Shown here: piece by piece, positions 20,730 through 32,734 of the stretch
Layout: each line of letters opens with the position of its first letter
Position numbering within the stretch: position 1 is the stretch's first letter
Source: Lepturacanthus savala
Taxonomy: Eukaryota > Chordata > Actinopteri > Scombriformes > Trichiuridae
Length of the DNA stretch: 64,000 bases
Reading direction: 5' to 3'
Assembly: GCA_030544235.1 (NCBI GenBank)
Contig: CM060475.1
Location: forward strand, 5,772,420-5,836,419
Notes under the pieces: generated by a model
What the model saw: the letters and a program-made list of their open reading frames with translations, nothing else
Told to the model about the DNA's origin: nothing
The model's database searches: none
Program-made: the position numbers and the translations under genes

Positions 20730-22113
20730 CTGCAGGCGATGGGAGGGTTCGTTATTCTGCAGCAGCGGGGTCAAACTCAGTTTAGTTCCTGGGCCGAGTT
20801 CATTTCACTCGATTCTCAAATGGGCCGGACAGTTTTAAAGTCAATTTACAAAACAGGGGAGAAAAAAGTGCAATTCAATTGATTGAATTGAATTGAATTC
20901 AAAATTGAAATAAATAAATCAGAAATGCACCCTATACATTGTTAATGTAGTAAATAACTATACCAGTGATTGGCCCTCTGGTGGCCTGCGGAGGTATTAC
21001 AGGTGGGCCATGAAATCCTTTTCTAAAAATCTAAATGTCATAGTTGTGTGTGCCTGTGTGCCCAACAATAATTTAAAAAATCCTCAAATGTATGTATTGC
21101 TGAGTATGGAAGACGAATTTCTGAAAAACATTTTAGAAATAGGGTCAAGTGGGAGGCAAAATGGTATTTCTTCTGGATTAAATTGTAGGACATAATACAA
21201 TAAAACACTAGTCCTGCAGATGGCAGTAATGCAACTTTTTTTAATGCCAGCTGCCTTAAAACCCAAAGAAGAAGAAGAGGAAACTTGTTTGCCATGTGTG
21301 ACTCCTGAAACTTTTGGAAAAAGTTCACCCAGGTTATAAAAAAACTCAGATTTCAGGCTTAAACTGTTTGTTTCTCTGCAGAGTTTCGGCAAAGTTTGTT
21401 TGTAACTGGAGTCCAGGGTGAACCTTTTTCTAAAAGTCCAATTTCAGAAGTCATGTGTGGACAGGATAACCACAGCTTCTTGTTCTTCTTTGGGGTTTTA
21501 AGGCAGCCGGCATCCAAAAAGTTGTAACAAAAGAACATCTTCACAGCTAAATGCAGCTGGATTTCATTCCTGGAACACTACAACATACACCAGAATGAAC
21601 CTGTTCAGGTAGAACCCTGCTCACCTGGATGGTGTGGATGGCGTTGCCGCTCAGGTTTAGCCGCTGCAGGCCGTCCAGGTGGAGGAAGCTCCTGCTGTCC
21701 AGGCTCGTCAGCTGGTTGTGGGCGAGCTGCAGCTCCCTCAGCGAAGCCAGGCCCACGGAGAAGCCCTCGCCCAGGCCGGAGATCCGGTTCCAGCTCAGGT
21801 CCAGCTTCTGCAGGAACTCCAGCTGCAGGAATCCGCCGTCCTCCACCACGCTGACGTTGTTGTTCTGCAGCAGCAGCACGCGCAGCTTGCGGTTCCTCCG
21901 GAGGGAACGCTGAGGGACCGTGGCGATGCGGTTGTCCGACAGGTCCAGCAGCTCGGTGGAGGCGGGGATCCTGGCGGGCAGCTGGGTGAACAGGGCCCGG
22001 GAGCAGATGGTGATCCTCAGGTCCCCCCGGCAGTCGCAGCCCGGCTCGCAGCCGCCGTGAGACCTGCAGGATGCTGCCGTCAGGAACAGCAGGAGGAACA
22101 GCAACAGCTTCAT
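20154..22113 (-). CDS. leucine-rich repeat type I membrane protein, two coding exons, 354 aa
   Basis: A complete gene whose coding exons 22113-21625 and 20729-20154 join in phase 0. Residues 1-16 form a signal peptide. Cysteines 22, 26, 28 and 37 form an LRRNT cap. About seven to eight LRRs follow (around 52-250, LxxLxLxxN pattern). The LRRCT cap begins NPWNCDCDL with Cys 258, 260, 285 and 304. A single TM helix lies near 306-328, then a Lys-rich stretch (KKRKKEKKGK) and a short acidic tail ending SDESDY. N-glycosylation sequons are at Asn 86, 153 and 282. Family knowledge places such proteins at the cell surface in adhesion or receptor-accessory roles. The layout resembles small LRR membrane proteins such as the LRRC3 and LRRC26/38/52/55 groups, but I do not recognise the specific orthologue and give no symbol. 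Confidence 0.9.
21231..21526. mobile_element. element with about 100-bp inverted arms in the LRR gene intron
   Basis: The left arm (21231-21331) contains ATGCCAGCTGCCTTAAAACC. The right arm (21411-21526) in reverse complement reads ATGCCGGCTGCCTTAAAACC, then the same AAAGAAGAA run, ATGTGTGACT/ACATGACT and GTTCACCC. About 80 bp separates the arms. Similar 'CAAAGAAGAAGAAG' foldback elements are common in fish. No transposase is present. An RNA from this intron could fold into a long hairpin. Confidence 0.7.
21625..22113 (-). CDS. LRR membrane protein coding exon 1 (residues 1-163)
   Basis: This exon encodes the signal peptide, the LRRNT cap and the first four to five repeats. The exon starts at 22127 after a TTTTTCAG acceptor, so an upstream non-coding exon must exist. 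The ATG at 22113 is the first in the exon and begins a hydrophobic leader. The donor CAG|GTGAGC is at 21624. Reading on into the intron gives a spurious extra tail that should be ignored. Confidence 0.9.
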
Positions 22114-22189
22114 GGCTGCACGGATCTCTGAAAAACAAAGAAAACCACAATTTACAACTAACTCACAACATCCAGCAGTGGAAGAGAGC

Positions 22190-22600
22190 ATTTTAACACG
22201 TGTTTTAGCTACTAGAGGGCATTTCAGTTTCCCTGAGGGAACCTCCCAAAGGGATCACTAAAGTCATTTCTTATATAACCTTATCTTTAATGCACTTTTA
22301 ACACTTTTTGGTTGCTAGGGGGCACTTTAGCACATTAATGCACATTTAGCTCCCAAGAGGACACTTTAACACATGTTTTATTTCCTAAAGGGCATTTTAA
22401 CATGCATTTTAGTTCCAAAGAGGGCACTTTAACACACGTTTTGGCTCTTAGAGGGTACATTTACACACTTTTTATCTCCCGAGTGAGCACTTTAATATGC
22501 TTTTTTATCTCCTAAGAGGGCACTTTAATATACTTTTAGCTCCCAAAAAGTCACTTCAACACGCATTTTAGCTCCAAAGAGGGCAGTTTAACATCAGGAG
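22190..22600. repeat. minisatellite of about 45 bp, eight to nine units
   Basis: Diverged units of the form TTTTAGCTCCTAAGAGGGCA then CTTTAACACAC, immediately upstream of LRR coding exon 1 in the 5' UTR intron. Confidence 0.8.
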
Positions 22601-23738
22601 TGTCAGCAGAGTTTCAGTGTTATAACCAACACCTGGAAACATTTATTCACAGGTTCATTGTGTCACATTTAACAGCGTTGGCGTTTTCATTCGGCTGCAT
22701 TCTGTCACGTCACCACTAGATGTCGACGGAAACCACACACTGCACCTTTAAAAGTAGTAAAAGTGTATTGAGAATGACTGATTTCAGACATATAAATGCA
22801 TCAACTATCTTATTTCACTGGCAGATTATTTAGGTTATTTCAAGTTTTTTTCTGATTTGGGTCAATATTTTCTTTAAAAAATATTAAATTAACTAAAATC
22901 AAGAAACATTAAAATTAAGATAGATTATACACCAGTGGAATAAGATAATTCTACTCAAATATGAGATTATTGGTAGCACTTGTTAAGATTCAAGGTTTTG
23001 CAGTACACCAGATGTTTTCCACTATTTTCTGACAATTTACAGACAAAACATTTAAATTAACTGATGATAAAACTTATCGTCAAACTGCACAAGAAACTAA
23101 ATTAACATGTTTTAAGCTGTTTGATCTGTTTTCTCCACAGCACTGATCTCATTTTGTACCAGAAACAGATCAACTGCAAAATTCATTTCATCTCTTCTTA
23201 TACAACAGAGGATTAAAGTAACAGCTGCTGACAATCACAATACATATGAATATAAAAAGGCTTGTTGTGAAATGTGTGTAGAAATATATTATAGTGAATT
23301 ATCTCAACATTTTGCTTATTTCAATTAATTTATATGAGATGATGAGAAGTTGATAAAAAGAGACGATATAATTGAAATATGCAATATGTACACAAAATTA
23401 AGGATGGGTGATATGACCCAAAATGTATATTTTGGTATAATTTGAATGATACATGGTGTAATTTACATACTATGGTATGTAAATTACACCACAATCGTTT
23501 CTTAATGGATAATATAGCACATGGTAAAAGCATTAAAGCAGGAAGTTATGTTTTAAACTATTAAATAAAATAAAAGTCAAGAATATTACTGTGTAAAAGA
23601 CAGTCTTACATGATATGGCACTTAGAAATAAAAGCCAAATGAGCAAAGAATAAAATAATTCTGTACCAAGAATAAGACATTTCCACCTGTTATTGATTAG
23701 AAACAGAGCAACATCTTCGATAAAAAGCTGCTGTTTAC

Positions 23739-23800
23739 CTGCATGGTTTCCTGAGGAGATTTAAGCATTAAAACTTCACAGCAGCAGCAGCTGCTCTGGT
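23739..23800 (-). other. candidate non-coding first exon of the LRR gene
   Basis: A donor (ATGCAG|GTAAAC) at 23738 on the minus strand lies 1.6 kb upstream of the acceptor at 22128. Unique, moderately GC-rich sequence continues to about 23960. The exon's upstream limit and its use are inferred only from the splice motif and position. Confidence 0.3.
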
Positions 23801-24279
23801 TTCTGTCGTCAGCGGCTGGAAACTGGACATGATGGAGGCGAGGGAGGTCTGTCACGGCCTGGAAAACACCACAAAGACGGCGAGATGGAAAGAGACAGAG
23901 AGGAGGGAGGAGGAGGAGGAGGTCGTCAATTATTCACCACACTGTGCTGTGCTGTGGTCGTGTCGTGGGAGGGTTTAAGAGATTGAAGCCAAACTGGGCC
24001 ACAGAGCCGAGAATTAGAAGGTCTGGACAGATTTGATTGATAGCAGGCGAGGTCTTTATCTTTGCATTTATTTATATATGAATATATTTATACTAGAAAT
24101 TGGAAAATACAGGATAAAAAGTTGATAAAAAGTCAAAGTTAGCCCAAAATTGAGGAGAATTATGTTGAATTATCTTAAAATAAAAATACCAAACTGACCC
24201 AAACCAGGAACAAAATTGAAATAAGCTAAATTATCTGAAATGCAAAGTTCAATTAAAAAGATAGGAGTTGAAAAAAATC

Positions 24280-24890
24280 AATTATTTGTCCATAAAATCA
24301 TAGAAATCACACTGAGGATCATTCCAGAACATGAAGAATATATTCTATTTTACGTTGCTGGTAGAGAGCACATATAGTTAGAATATTAAAGATGTAAAAT
24401 GTAAGATGTTTAAAAAGGAGATTATAAAGGAGCCAATTAAATAATCACACGAACAGATCAAATCTAAATTAAATATCTAAATAGTGGTTAGTTGCAGCCC
24501 TACTACTGATATTATATTAAACTATTTTGCTGATGTGGATATTGATGATATATATTGATGCTGGAACAGTAACAAATAAACTACTACAGATAAAAATACT
24601 TTATTTATTGTTGGAGCTGAGGTTTTCTACTGTGATTTATGAATAAAACTAATTATGATTAGTATTACGTAAGTAATCAGCTCCAATTTGAGTTCAGAAA
24701 TCATTCTTTTAATATTTAGAGAAGTGCTTTGATAATTTCTCTCTGGACAATCAGGGCTTTTATTTTGTAGTAATACAGTAAATTATGTTTTACTCCAAAT
24801 AAAAATACTTTATTTAGTGTTGGAGCTGAGGTTTTCTCAGGTGATTTATAAATAAAACTCAATGCTGCTGCGGTATCAGGTTTTTTCGTG
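24280..24890 (+). repeat. unnamed dispersed repeat 'family A', longest copy
   Basis: This copy runs from AATTATTTGTCCATAAAATC through 'GGTTAGTTGCAGCCCTACTA', 'TGTGGATATTGATGATATAT' and 'TTTAGTGTTGGAGCTGAGGT' to 'AACTCAATGCTGCTGC'. The end part, from the TTTAGTGTTGG block on, is duplicated in tandem (24590-24660 and 24790-24870). No open frame of note exists in it. See the other copies listed separately. Confidence 0.75.
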
Positions 24891-25469
24891 TTTTTTTCTA
24901 TTAATTGTCCTGAGTTCTCTCAGCACCACGGATCTGGGATTATGCTGAAATTAAAACACATTTAATCCGTATAAATTGACGCCTGTTGGTTGGATTAAAA
25001 AAGGACGCATGGAGCGCGGTTTAAGCTCAAGTTCCTCGATCTCCGAACACGACAGGCAACTCAAACGAAAAAGGTCAAAGGTCAATGCGTGCTCTTTCCT
25101 TTGTCTTGTGATGTTGGATTAAGGATGAAAAGGAGAACAGTTTGGGATTAAAAAAAGAACAACAATAGAGTAGAAAATGATTCATTACGGCAAAAAAACA
25201 TCCACATGGAAGCATAAATATAAATAAATCATGAGAGATGCTCCAGATGTGAGTTTCTTTACCCTCTCGTCTGGAGGATGAAACGAACCTGTTGGTCACA
25301 GAGAGGCAAGATTACACTAATGCCGTCCAAATCCACGGCTCAGATAATCCACTCACAGTAATACTTCACCTCCATTAATTGAGGAATCACAGCTTGAAGC
25401 GTTCAGCTCATATTTTCAAGCATTGACAGACAGGAGAGCTTCTTACTTTAGCATTGTCTCAAAATGTGT

Positions 25470-25535
25470 GCGACCTTCTTGCTGTGAGGCAACAGCGCTA
25501 ACCCCTGTACCACTGTGTTGCCCGACATGAAATTA
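25470..25535 (-). mobile_element. tRNA-derived SINE head fragment
   Basis: On the minus strand the segment reads 'GTGGTACAGGGGTTAGCGCT' then 'GTTGCCTCACAGCAAGAAGG', a very common teleost sequence with an A-box-like block. The B-box half is missing, so this is a fragment. Confidence 0.5.
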
Positions 25536-25729
25536 ATTAATAAATATTTAATCCACCTAGTATATAAAACTAGTTGATAGCATGTGTTTTTAAAGGTGCA
25601 GTGCGTCATTTCTGGTGACATCTAGTGGTGAGTTTGCAGATTGCAGCCGACTGAGAATCCCAACATGCAGCAGAACTTACTTGTTTTCACAATTCTGAAT
25701 GTAACAGCATCTAATTATCAATGATTAAT

Positions 25730-26055
25730 AAGAGTTCAAAGATCAATTATTTGTCCATAAAATCATAGAAATCACACTGAGGATCATTACACAACATGAA
25801 GAATATATTCTGTAAGATGTTTAAAAAGGAGATTATAAAGGAGCCAATTAAATAATCACACAAACAGCTCAAATCTACATTAAATATCTAAATAGTGGTT
25901 AGTTGCAGCCCTACTACTGATATTATATTAAACTATTTTATTATTGTATTGATGATGTGGATATTGATGATATATATTGTATTTTACTACAGATAAAAAT
26001 ACTTTATTTAGTGCTATTTAGTCAAAGCTGCTGCTGGATTTCAACAGGTTAAACA
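25730..26055 (+). repeat. family A copy
   Basis: Shares AATTATTTGTCCATAAAATC, CACACTGAGGATCATTAC, GGTTAGTTGCAGCCCTACTA and TGTGGATATTGATGATATAT with the copy at 24.3 kb, in the same order and orientation. Confidence 0.75.
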
Positions 26056-26889
26056 AAATTAAATTGAATAAATTAAATTAAGGAAAAATCTTTTTAAAAA
26101 ATTAAAAACATATTTATATCTATTTTTTTTTGCAGTGTGTCATAGTTCAATTTTTTTTCTATTGTTTTAAATCCTTTATTTAAATGAAGAACAGTGACTT
26201 CTCAACATGCAGCAGTAACTACTTTTCATCTACAGAAATACAAGAACAAACTAAATAAACCTTAAGGGACAAATGAAAAAAACGGAAATTCAATTACATT
26301 TTGTAGTAGACACTATTGTTGAAAAAGAAAAACAAGGACATATTATATATATATGTGTGTGAGAGAAAAAACAACATATAGATGACACACAGGACAAAAT
26401 CTCATGTTTGTAATAAAAGGTGCCAGATCCTGTTAATGATCCTTAGTCTAATCTTCTCTAGCTTCAGGAGTTGTAATGCATCTCTGATCCTACGTTTAAT
26501 TCAAAATAATATTCAATATTTCACCAAATAAAAGTATTTCGAAGCTAAGAGAGGCCTGGTTTTGCAGCTGTGATGGAACAGTAGTGTTCTTCTGTCAGAT
26601 ATTAGATGTCTGCAGCTGATCCGGTTTCACTGACCTGAATAATCCTGCTGCAACAATAACAGCAGAGTGGGTTACCTGCAGCTCACCTGGTATACACCTG
26701 GTCCTTACTGGAAAGGCCCTCATCAACCAGAGTCACATGGTCGTTTCCACGGGAACCAGAGCGAATATATTATAATTCTATGATGAGTATTTCATACTGC
26801 TGAATACCTCAAAGTCCAGTTTACACACAAGAAGAAGTGCACAAACTGGATAAAAAGACTAATACACCTGATAAATATACACACACCTG

Positions 26890-27030
26890 TACTTATATCT
26901 GCTATATATCTACTATTATATATCTGCTATTATATATCTACTATTATATATCTACTATTATATATCTGCTATTATATATCTACTATTATATATCTACTAT
27001 TATATATCTACTATTATATATCTACTATTA
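26890..27030. repeat. 14-bp minisatellite (TATATATCTACTAT)
   Basis: About ten units, with ACT and GCT variants. Confidence 0.85.
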
Positions 27031-27049
27031 TTACTGTAACAACTCTAGT

Positions 27050-27925
27050 ACTACTTTATTTGTACTACAGTGCTACTGCAGCTAAAAAGACAAAGTACCC
27101 TATAACTACTACAACATATACTACCACCTGTAGGAGAAGTACTATTACTACTACTGATACAGCTGTATTACAACTCCTACACCTACTACTGCTTCATATC
27201 TATCTCCTCTTGTACTTTTATACTTATACTTAGTTTTCTACTACTACTGATACTTCTTCCCTACCTTATCTTCTTATACTACTACTGATACTATTTACCT
27301 CTCGTATCTGTCTTTGTACTTATACTACTACTACTAGGAACTGTACTAATAGTACTACTACTACTATTACTACTATAACTGGTACTTCTTCTCTACCTTA
27401 TCTTGTACATATACTACCTTTTTTTAAATGCTAGTACTAATTATCTATCTCCTGTTGTACTTACACACTACTACCACCTGTAGGAACTGTACTAGTAGTA
27501 CTACAACTGCTACTGTACCTGTATTATTACACCTGCTACTGGTACTTTTATCTATTGTTGTATTTATACCACTACCTTTTCTCCTACTATTATTATTTCT
27601 CTGACATATCTTGTACTTATACTACATTTTCTACTACTTATACTACTTATCTATCTCCTCTTGTACTTATACTACTACCACCTGTAGTAGTGTAGTACTA
27701 CAAGTGATAGTACTACTACTGGTACTCTATCTATTGTTGTATTTACATTATGTTTTCTCCTGCTATTACTACTACAACTATGACCTCTGGTGCAACAATT
27801 ACTACTATTATACTATTCTACTTCTACTTCTTACATAGTTTATTCCTAGTTCTACTACTACCTACTTCTACTACGACTGCTGATATTTTTTTATGTCTAG
27901 TACGAATTGAACTTGCTAGTAGTTG
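27050..27925. repeat. degenerate (ACT)n tract, plus orientation
   Basis: Nearly 900 bp made of TACTACTAC-type words with many interruptions. Similar plus-orientation tract at 31500-32145; the complementary AGT form is at 31045-31270 and 32740-33235. Confidence 0.8.
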
Positions 27926-27988
27926 TTAATTACTGATTATCTACTAAAAATGTATTTTTTGTTTCAGTTTGCATACAGTATACAGATA

Positions 27989-28102
<114 letters not shown>

Positions 28103-29669
28103 GATTACAGTAAGACAGAAACACAGAGAAGCTCATGAAAGCTGCTGGAGTCTCGATGAAGACGCTAATCGTTAATCCCTGAGGATTATTCTCCATGTTG
28201 TGCTGCTGCTGCTGCTGAGAGGACGTTACACTCACACTTTATCTTTATTTAGATCACTTTCATTCACTGCTTTACATTGATTCTTATTTTTAGTAAATCC
28301 TCTGCATCATCTCCCTCACAGAGATGAGTATGAAATCACACAGGGGTTTTTAACTATACACGTTTTGACTGATCTAGTTTTAAATTACAATAAATGATGA
28401 TAAAAAATGTCAAATTCTAATTATTGCAATGAATAAAAAGAGAAAACCTCACAGCTACAAGAGTGTAGTACCACAAACGCCATTTTTTTTTACATTTTAA
28501 ATACAAGTAATCAGACAGATAAGCTAAATGTTTTGTATAAATCATGTGTTCTGTTCAATTCAAGGTCGTCATTGACCTTATTTATTATTAGTTATCAGTT
28601 TTTCACTGACCTCTAAAGGTTGTTGGTGTCCTTAGTGTTGTTTAAGCTGCAGATTGTCACTGTGACCAGCAGGGGGCGCAACAGGCCTGTGGGATAAATA
28701 AAAAGAGGATTACTTCCTCCACTGAGTCCAGCAGAATAACATGTAACAGCAAAACTGAAGCACTACTTTATATTATAATGATAATTATCAAATATTAAAG
28801 TAAATAATTGTTTTTTTAGCTTCTTAGAGACTGTTCAAGAATCAATGAGCAACAACACCATCGATTTTTATTCCCTAAACATGTTTAAATTATTTGTTGT
28901 CTATAGATTTTATGTTTTGAGTAAAAACTTCTTTGTCTTGTAAACTGCTCTGTTTTAAATAAAGTTTTCTTGCTTGCTTTAGTTTTCACTTAAAGCTGCA
29001 GGTGGAATTTAGGTGAGCATAACGAGAACAGACAGTGGTGTGAAAAATGTGACAAATAAAAAAATATGTGTAAATGTCATTTCTGGGCTGCTGTTTACAG
29101 AGCACTATCCATTTTTAACAGAATCTTTGATTTCAGTGTAAAAACAGCTTGAATAAGATTATAAAAAACAGTTATTCTTATTTTTATTGAATTATAAAAC
29201 AAATTAAAACACATTTATGAATATTATATTCGATTTATGCTGAGTCTGTTATGCCAGTAGCTGCTAAATCTGACAAACTGCACCTTTAAGTGAAGATATT
29301 TACTTCTTCCATCACTCTTCAGTTTACTTTTCTAATAGAAGCAAACACACCGAGCTGTCAATCAAACTGTCACTCGCTCCTCTTTCCAATAAAGCGTCAA
29401 TTCAAATTTATTCACAAAAGTACTTTGAACAGGAGGAGAATTGACATCCAGCTGCTTCACAGAAGTGTGTGTGTGTGTGTGTGTTTTTCAGTGTGTGTGT
29501 GTGTGTATAGGTGTTGATTAGTTGGACAGCAGTGGTGCAGCTTGTTTGCACCCCGCCTCAGATCCAACATGGCAGCCATGACTTGGTGACAGGAAGAACG
29601 GCGGAGGGGTCACAGGGGTCAAAAAAACAAGAGGCGAGGAAGCCGGAACAGATTGTTGCTGCCGCTGTC

Positions 29670-30057
29670 AGGACCTCAATCAGGTCCTCAATCAGGTCCT
29701 CAATCAGGACCTCAATCAGGACCTCAATCAGGTCGTCAGTCAGGTCCTCAATCAGGTCCTCAGTCAGGTCCTCAATCAGGTCCTCAATCAGGACCTCAAT
29801 CAAGTCCTCAATCAGGACCTCAATCAGGTCGTCAGTCAGGTCCTCAATCAGGTCCTCAATCAGGACCTCAATCAAGTCCTCAATCAGGACCTCAATCAGG
29901 TCGTCAGTCAGGACCTCAATCAGGTCCTCAATCAGGACCTCAATCAGGTCGTCAGTCAGGTCCTCAATCAGGTCCTCAATCAGGACCTCAATCAGGTCCT
30001 CAATCAGGACCTCAATCAGGTCGTCAGTCAGGTCCTCAATCAGGTCCTCAATCAGTT
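29670..30057. repeat. 12-bp satellite with higher-order pattern
   Basis: About 32 tandem units of AGGTCCTCAATC with variants AGGACCTCAATC, AGGTCGTCAGTC and AAGTCCTCAATC. The AGGTCGTCAGTC variant recurs at 29731, 29827, 29899, 29947 and 30019, i.e. at spacings of 96, 72, 48 and 72 bp. Because 12 is divisible by three, frames stay open (Ser-Gly-Pro-Gln repeats), but nothing else indicates a gene. Confidence 0.95.
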
Positions 30058-30434
30058 GTTGGTCAATTTAGACCTGTTTTCTAAAAATAAGATACCATTT
30101 TGTGTTTTTATCTCATATTTTGGACTTTTTATCTCATATATTGGTCAAACTAATTAAACAGAATTACCTGCCGATTCAGGATAAATTTACTCAATATTGG
30201 ACTAAATGTATTAAATACAATATATTTTCCCCTAATAAGATTTTATTTTTTGCAGTGCACTGAACAATATTTCTATTTTTTTCAGCATCAGATGAAGTTA
30301 TCTCCTGCCTTTAAACCATTTACAAGGCAAAAGTGTCAATATTTTTTTCATTGAGTCCTGAAGGATTTTCACTGACTCTACATTTCTGTGAAGAAACAGG
30401 AACTGGTGCATTTTATTTCAAACTTTATACAGTC

Positions 30435-30515
30435 ATTATCCAGTGGCCAGATTGGACCCTTTAGCGGGCCGGTTCTGGCCCCTGGGCCACATGTTTGACA
30501 CCCTACTATTCTAAC
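30435..30515 (-). repeat. CAGGGGTGTCAAAC-type transposon end
   Basis: Plus-strand 'CCACATGTTTGACACCC' is the reverse of 'GGGGTGTCAAACATGTGGCC' found at 139-160. Both are ends of a hAT-like fish family; no transposase is present. Confidence 0.5.
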
Positions 30516-30738
30516 TTACAAACCTCAACTCATTCTTTTACAAAATGTTGTTTTATCACTTTTCAAATGTGAACTTGTGTTAAATAAAGTGAATGAAATG
30601 ACACATGTCATCATGTAATTACACTAAACTCCCTGATATGGACTCCTCACTGAGTGTGAAGCCATTCCTCTGAATAAACATCATCACCTTCTTCACTGAG
30701 AGTGTCAGTGCTGTCGCCGCGGGAGACGTCATCTCCAT

Positions 30739-30741
<3 letters not shown>

Positions 30742-30814
<73 letters not shown>

Positions 30815-30815
30815 T
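30742..30815. repeat. (ATC)n trinucleotide repeat, about 24 units
   Basis: Uninterrupted CATCATCAT array. Confidence 0.95.
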
Positions 30816-30927
30816 CTGTGCAGGTGAAAAGAGAAATTGTCAGGATAAAACTGAAAAATGTGTCAAAAATAAAGAAAAGAAATATGAAAAAATGAAAAAA
30901 AAACGGCAACAACGTGTTTTTGCTGTG

Positions 30928-30941
30928 TGCGTGTGTGTGTA

Positions 30942-31019
<78 letters not shown>
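30928..31019. repeat. (GT)n microsatellite
   Basis: Interrupted at the start (GCGTG, ATGTATG), then about 36 pure GT units. Confidence 0.95.
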
Positions 31020-31044
31020 CATTTATAGGCCTGAAGATTTTTTG

Positions 31045-31270
31045 TATCAGTAGTACTATTAGTACTAGTAGTATCAGTATCAGTAGTGGTAATAGTATAC
31101 TTATTTAGTATATAGTAAGTAATAGTATCAATAGCAATAGTAGTAGTATCAGTAGTAGTAGTAGTAGTATCAGTAGTAGTAGTAGTATCAGTAGTAGTAA
31201 TACTACTAGTAGAACTAGTGCTCAGAATAGTAGTCGTAGTATCAGTAGTATTAGGAGTAGTAGTAGCACC
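31045..31270. repeat. degenerate (AGT)n tract
   Basis: AGTAGTAGT/ATCAGTAGT words; reverse orientation of the ACT tracts at 27.1-27.9 and 31.5-32.1 kb. Confidence 0.85.
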
Positions 31271-31321
31271 CCATATAGTCAGATAAACAACTATGTGTGT
31301 GTGGTTGTGTGCGTACATGTG

Positions 31322-31382
<61 letters not shown>

Positions 31383-31400
31383 CTGTGTGTGTGTGTGTGA
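31322..31400. repeat. (GT)n microsatellite
   Basis: About 28 GT units, a GCC interruption, then eight more. Confidence 0.95.
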
Positions 31401-31499
31401 GGCTCCAGGGGTTTAAAGGGTGAACAGGTCAGAGAGATTCGTGATTCATACACAAATATTTACATTACCGGAGGGGAAGAAGTGACTCAGAGGGAGGAG

Positions 31500-32145
31500 T
31501 ACTCACACTCATACCACATCTATGTACTTATACTACTACAGATACTACTAAAACTACTAAAAATAATCTACTGTTACTGCTACTATATGTACTGCTAACA
31601 ACACTTACAGTTTACAGTTACTACAGTAATACTGCATGTACTACTCTGTTTGCTGCAGCTAGTACTACTATTACTACTGATACTACTGTCTGTCCCAGTG
31701 GTGATACTTCAACTACTGCTGTAATTTGTAGTTTTACTATATATGAAACTACTGATAAAAAAAATACCGGTATTATTTCAACAGAACAGTATCTAGTACT
31801 ACTGCTAAAACTGCAACTCCTGATACTGTTAATACTGCTACTACTAAGGAAATAGACTACTGATACTACAACTACTGCAGCTGATGCCATTATCACTGAT
31901 TTTGCAGATACGACTGATGTCATTAACAAAACTGTGAAAACTGCAATACTACAGACTGCAGCTACTACTTGTACTATTATTACTACATGTATTCTTACAA
32001 CTACTAGTGATACTACTACTATTACTACTATTGGTACTACTACTAGTAGTATTACTATTAGTAGCAGTATCAACACAACGACACTACTACTAATACTACT
32101 ATTTGTACTACTGATACTAGTAGTACTACTGCAGCTACTGTAGCT
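31500..32145. repeat. degenerate (ACT)n tract
   Basis: TACTACTA-type words through 650 bp, including AACTACTAC and TACTGCTAC variants. Confidence 0.8.
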
Positions 32146-32221
32146 GACTGTGCTGTGTAATCTCTCACACTTTGGTGGTTATGAAGACTGACAAATACTT
32201 CCTGTGTGACCTGTGACCTTT

Positions 32222-32436
<215 letters not shown>

Positions 32437-32529
32437 CTCCAGTGGTCTGTGGTTGTCAGTGTGGATCCATCAGACCAACAGGAGGGAGGCTGTGACCTCC
32501 AAACCAGCAACACTCTGCTCTTCATCTTC

Positions 32530-32690
32530 ATCTATTTGTCTATTTATCTATTTATCTTCATCTCTTCATCTTCATCTATTTATCTCTTTATCTTCATCTC
32601 TTCATCTTCATCTATTTATCTCTTTATCTTCATCTCTTCATCTTCATCTATTTATCTATTTATCTTCATCTCTCCCCTTCCTCCCTCTTC
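32530..32690. repeat. 36-bp minisatellite of TCTTCATCTATTTATC words
   Basis: About four units with variants TATTTATC and TCTTTATC. Confidence 0.85.
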
Positions 32691-32734
32691 AATTTCTCTT
32701 TATCAATACAAATCCCTAATTTCTCCTCCTTTTC

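Larger units (their letters stand above)
23960..26830. other. intergenic, repeat-derived, no gene recognised
   Basis: Two family A copies and a SINE fragment, listed separately. The remainder is AT-rich with no convincing coding exon on either strand. Confidence 0.5.

Noticed and set aside
20064..20882. 272-codon plus-strand frame opposite LRR exon 2
   Set aside because: Antisense shadow; extends beyond the exon into intron and UTR and resembles no family.
29511..30084. Open frames of Ser-Gly-Pro-Gln or Ile-Arg-Ser repeats
   Set aside because: A product of the 12-bp satellite, which keeps all frames open; no start context, splice sites or flanking coding sequence.
30619..30912. Minus frame with poly-Met and aromatic N-terminus
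   Set aside because: The Met run is the ATC microsatellite and the rest is AT-rich; no family resemblance.
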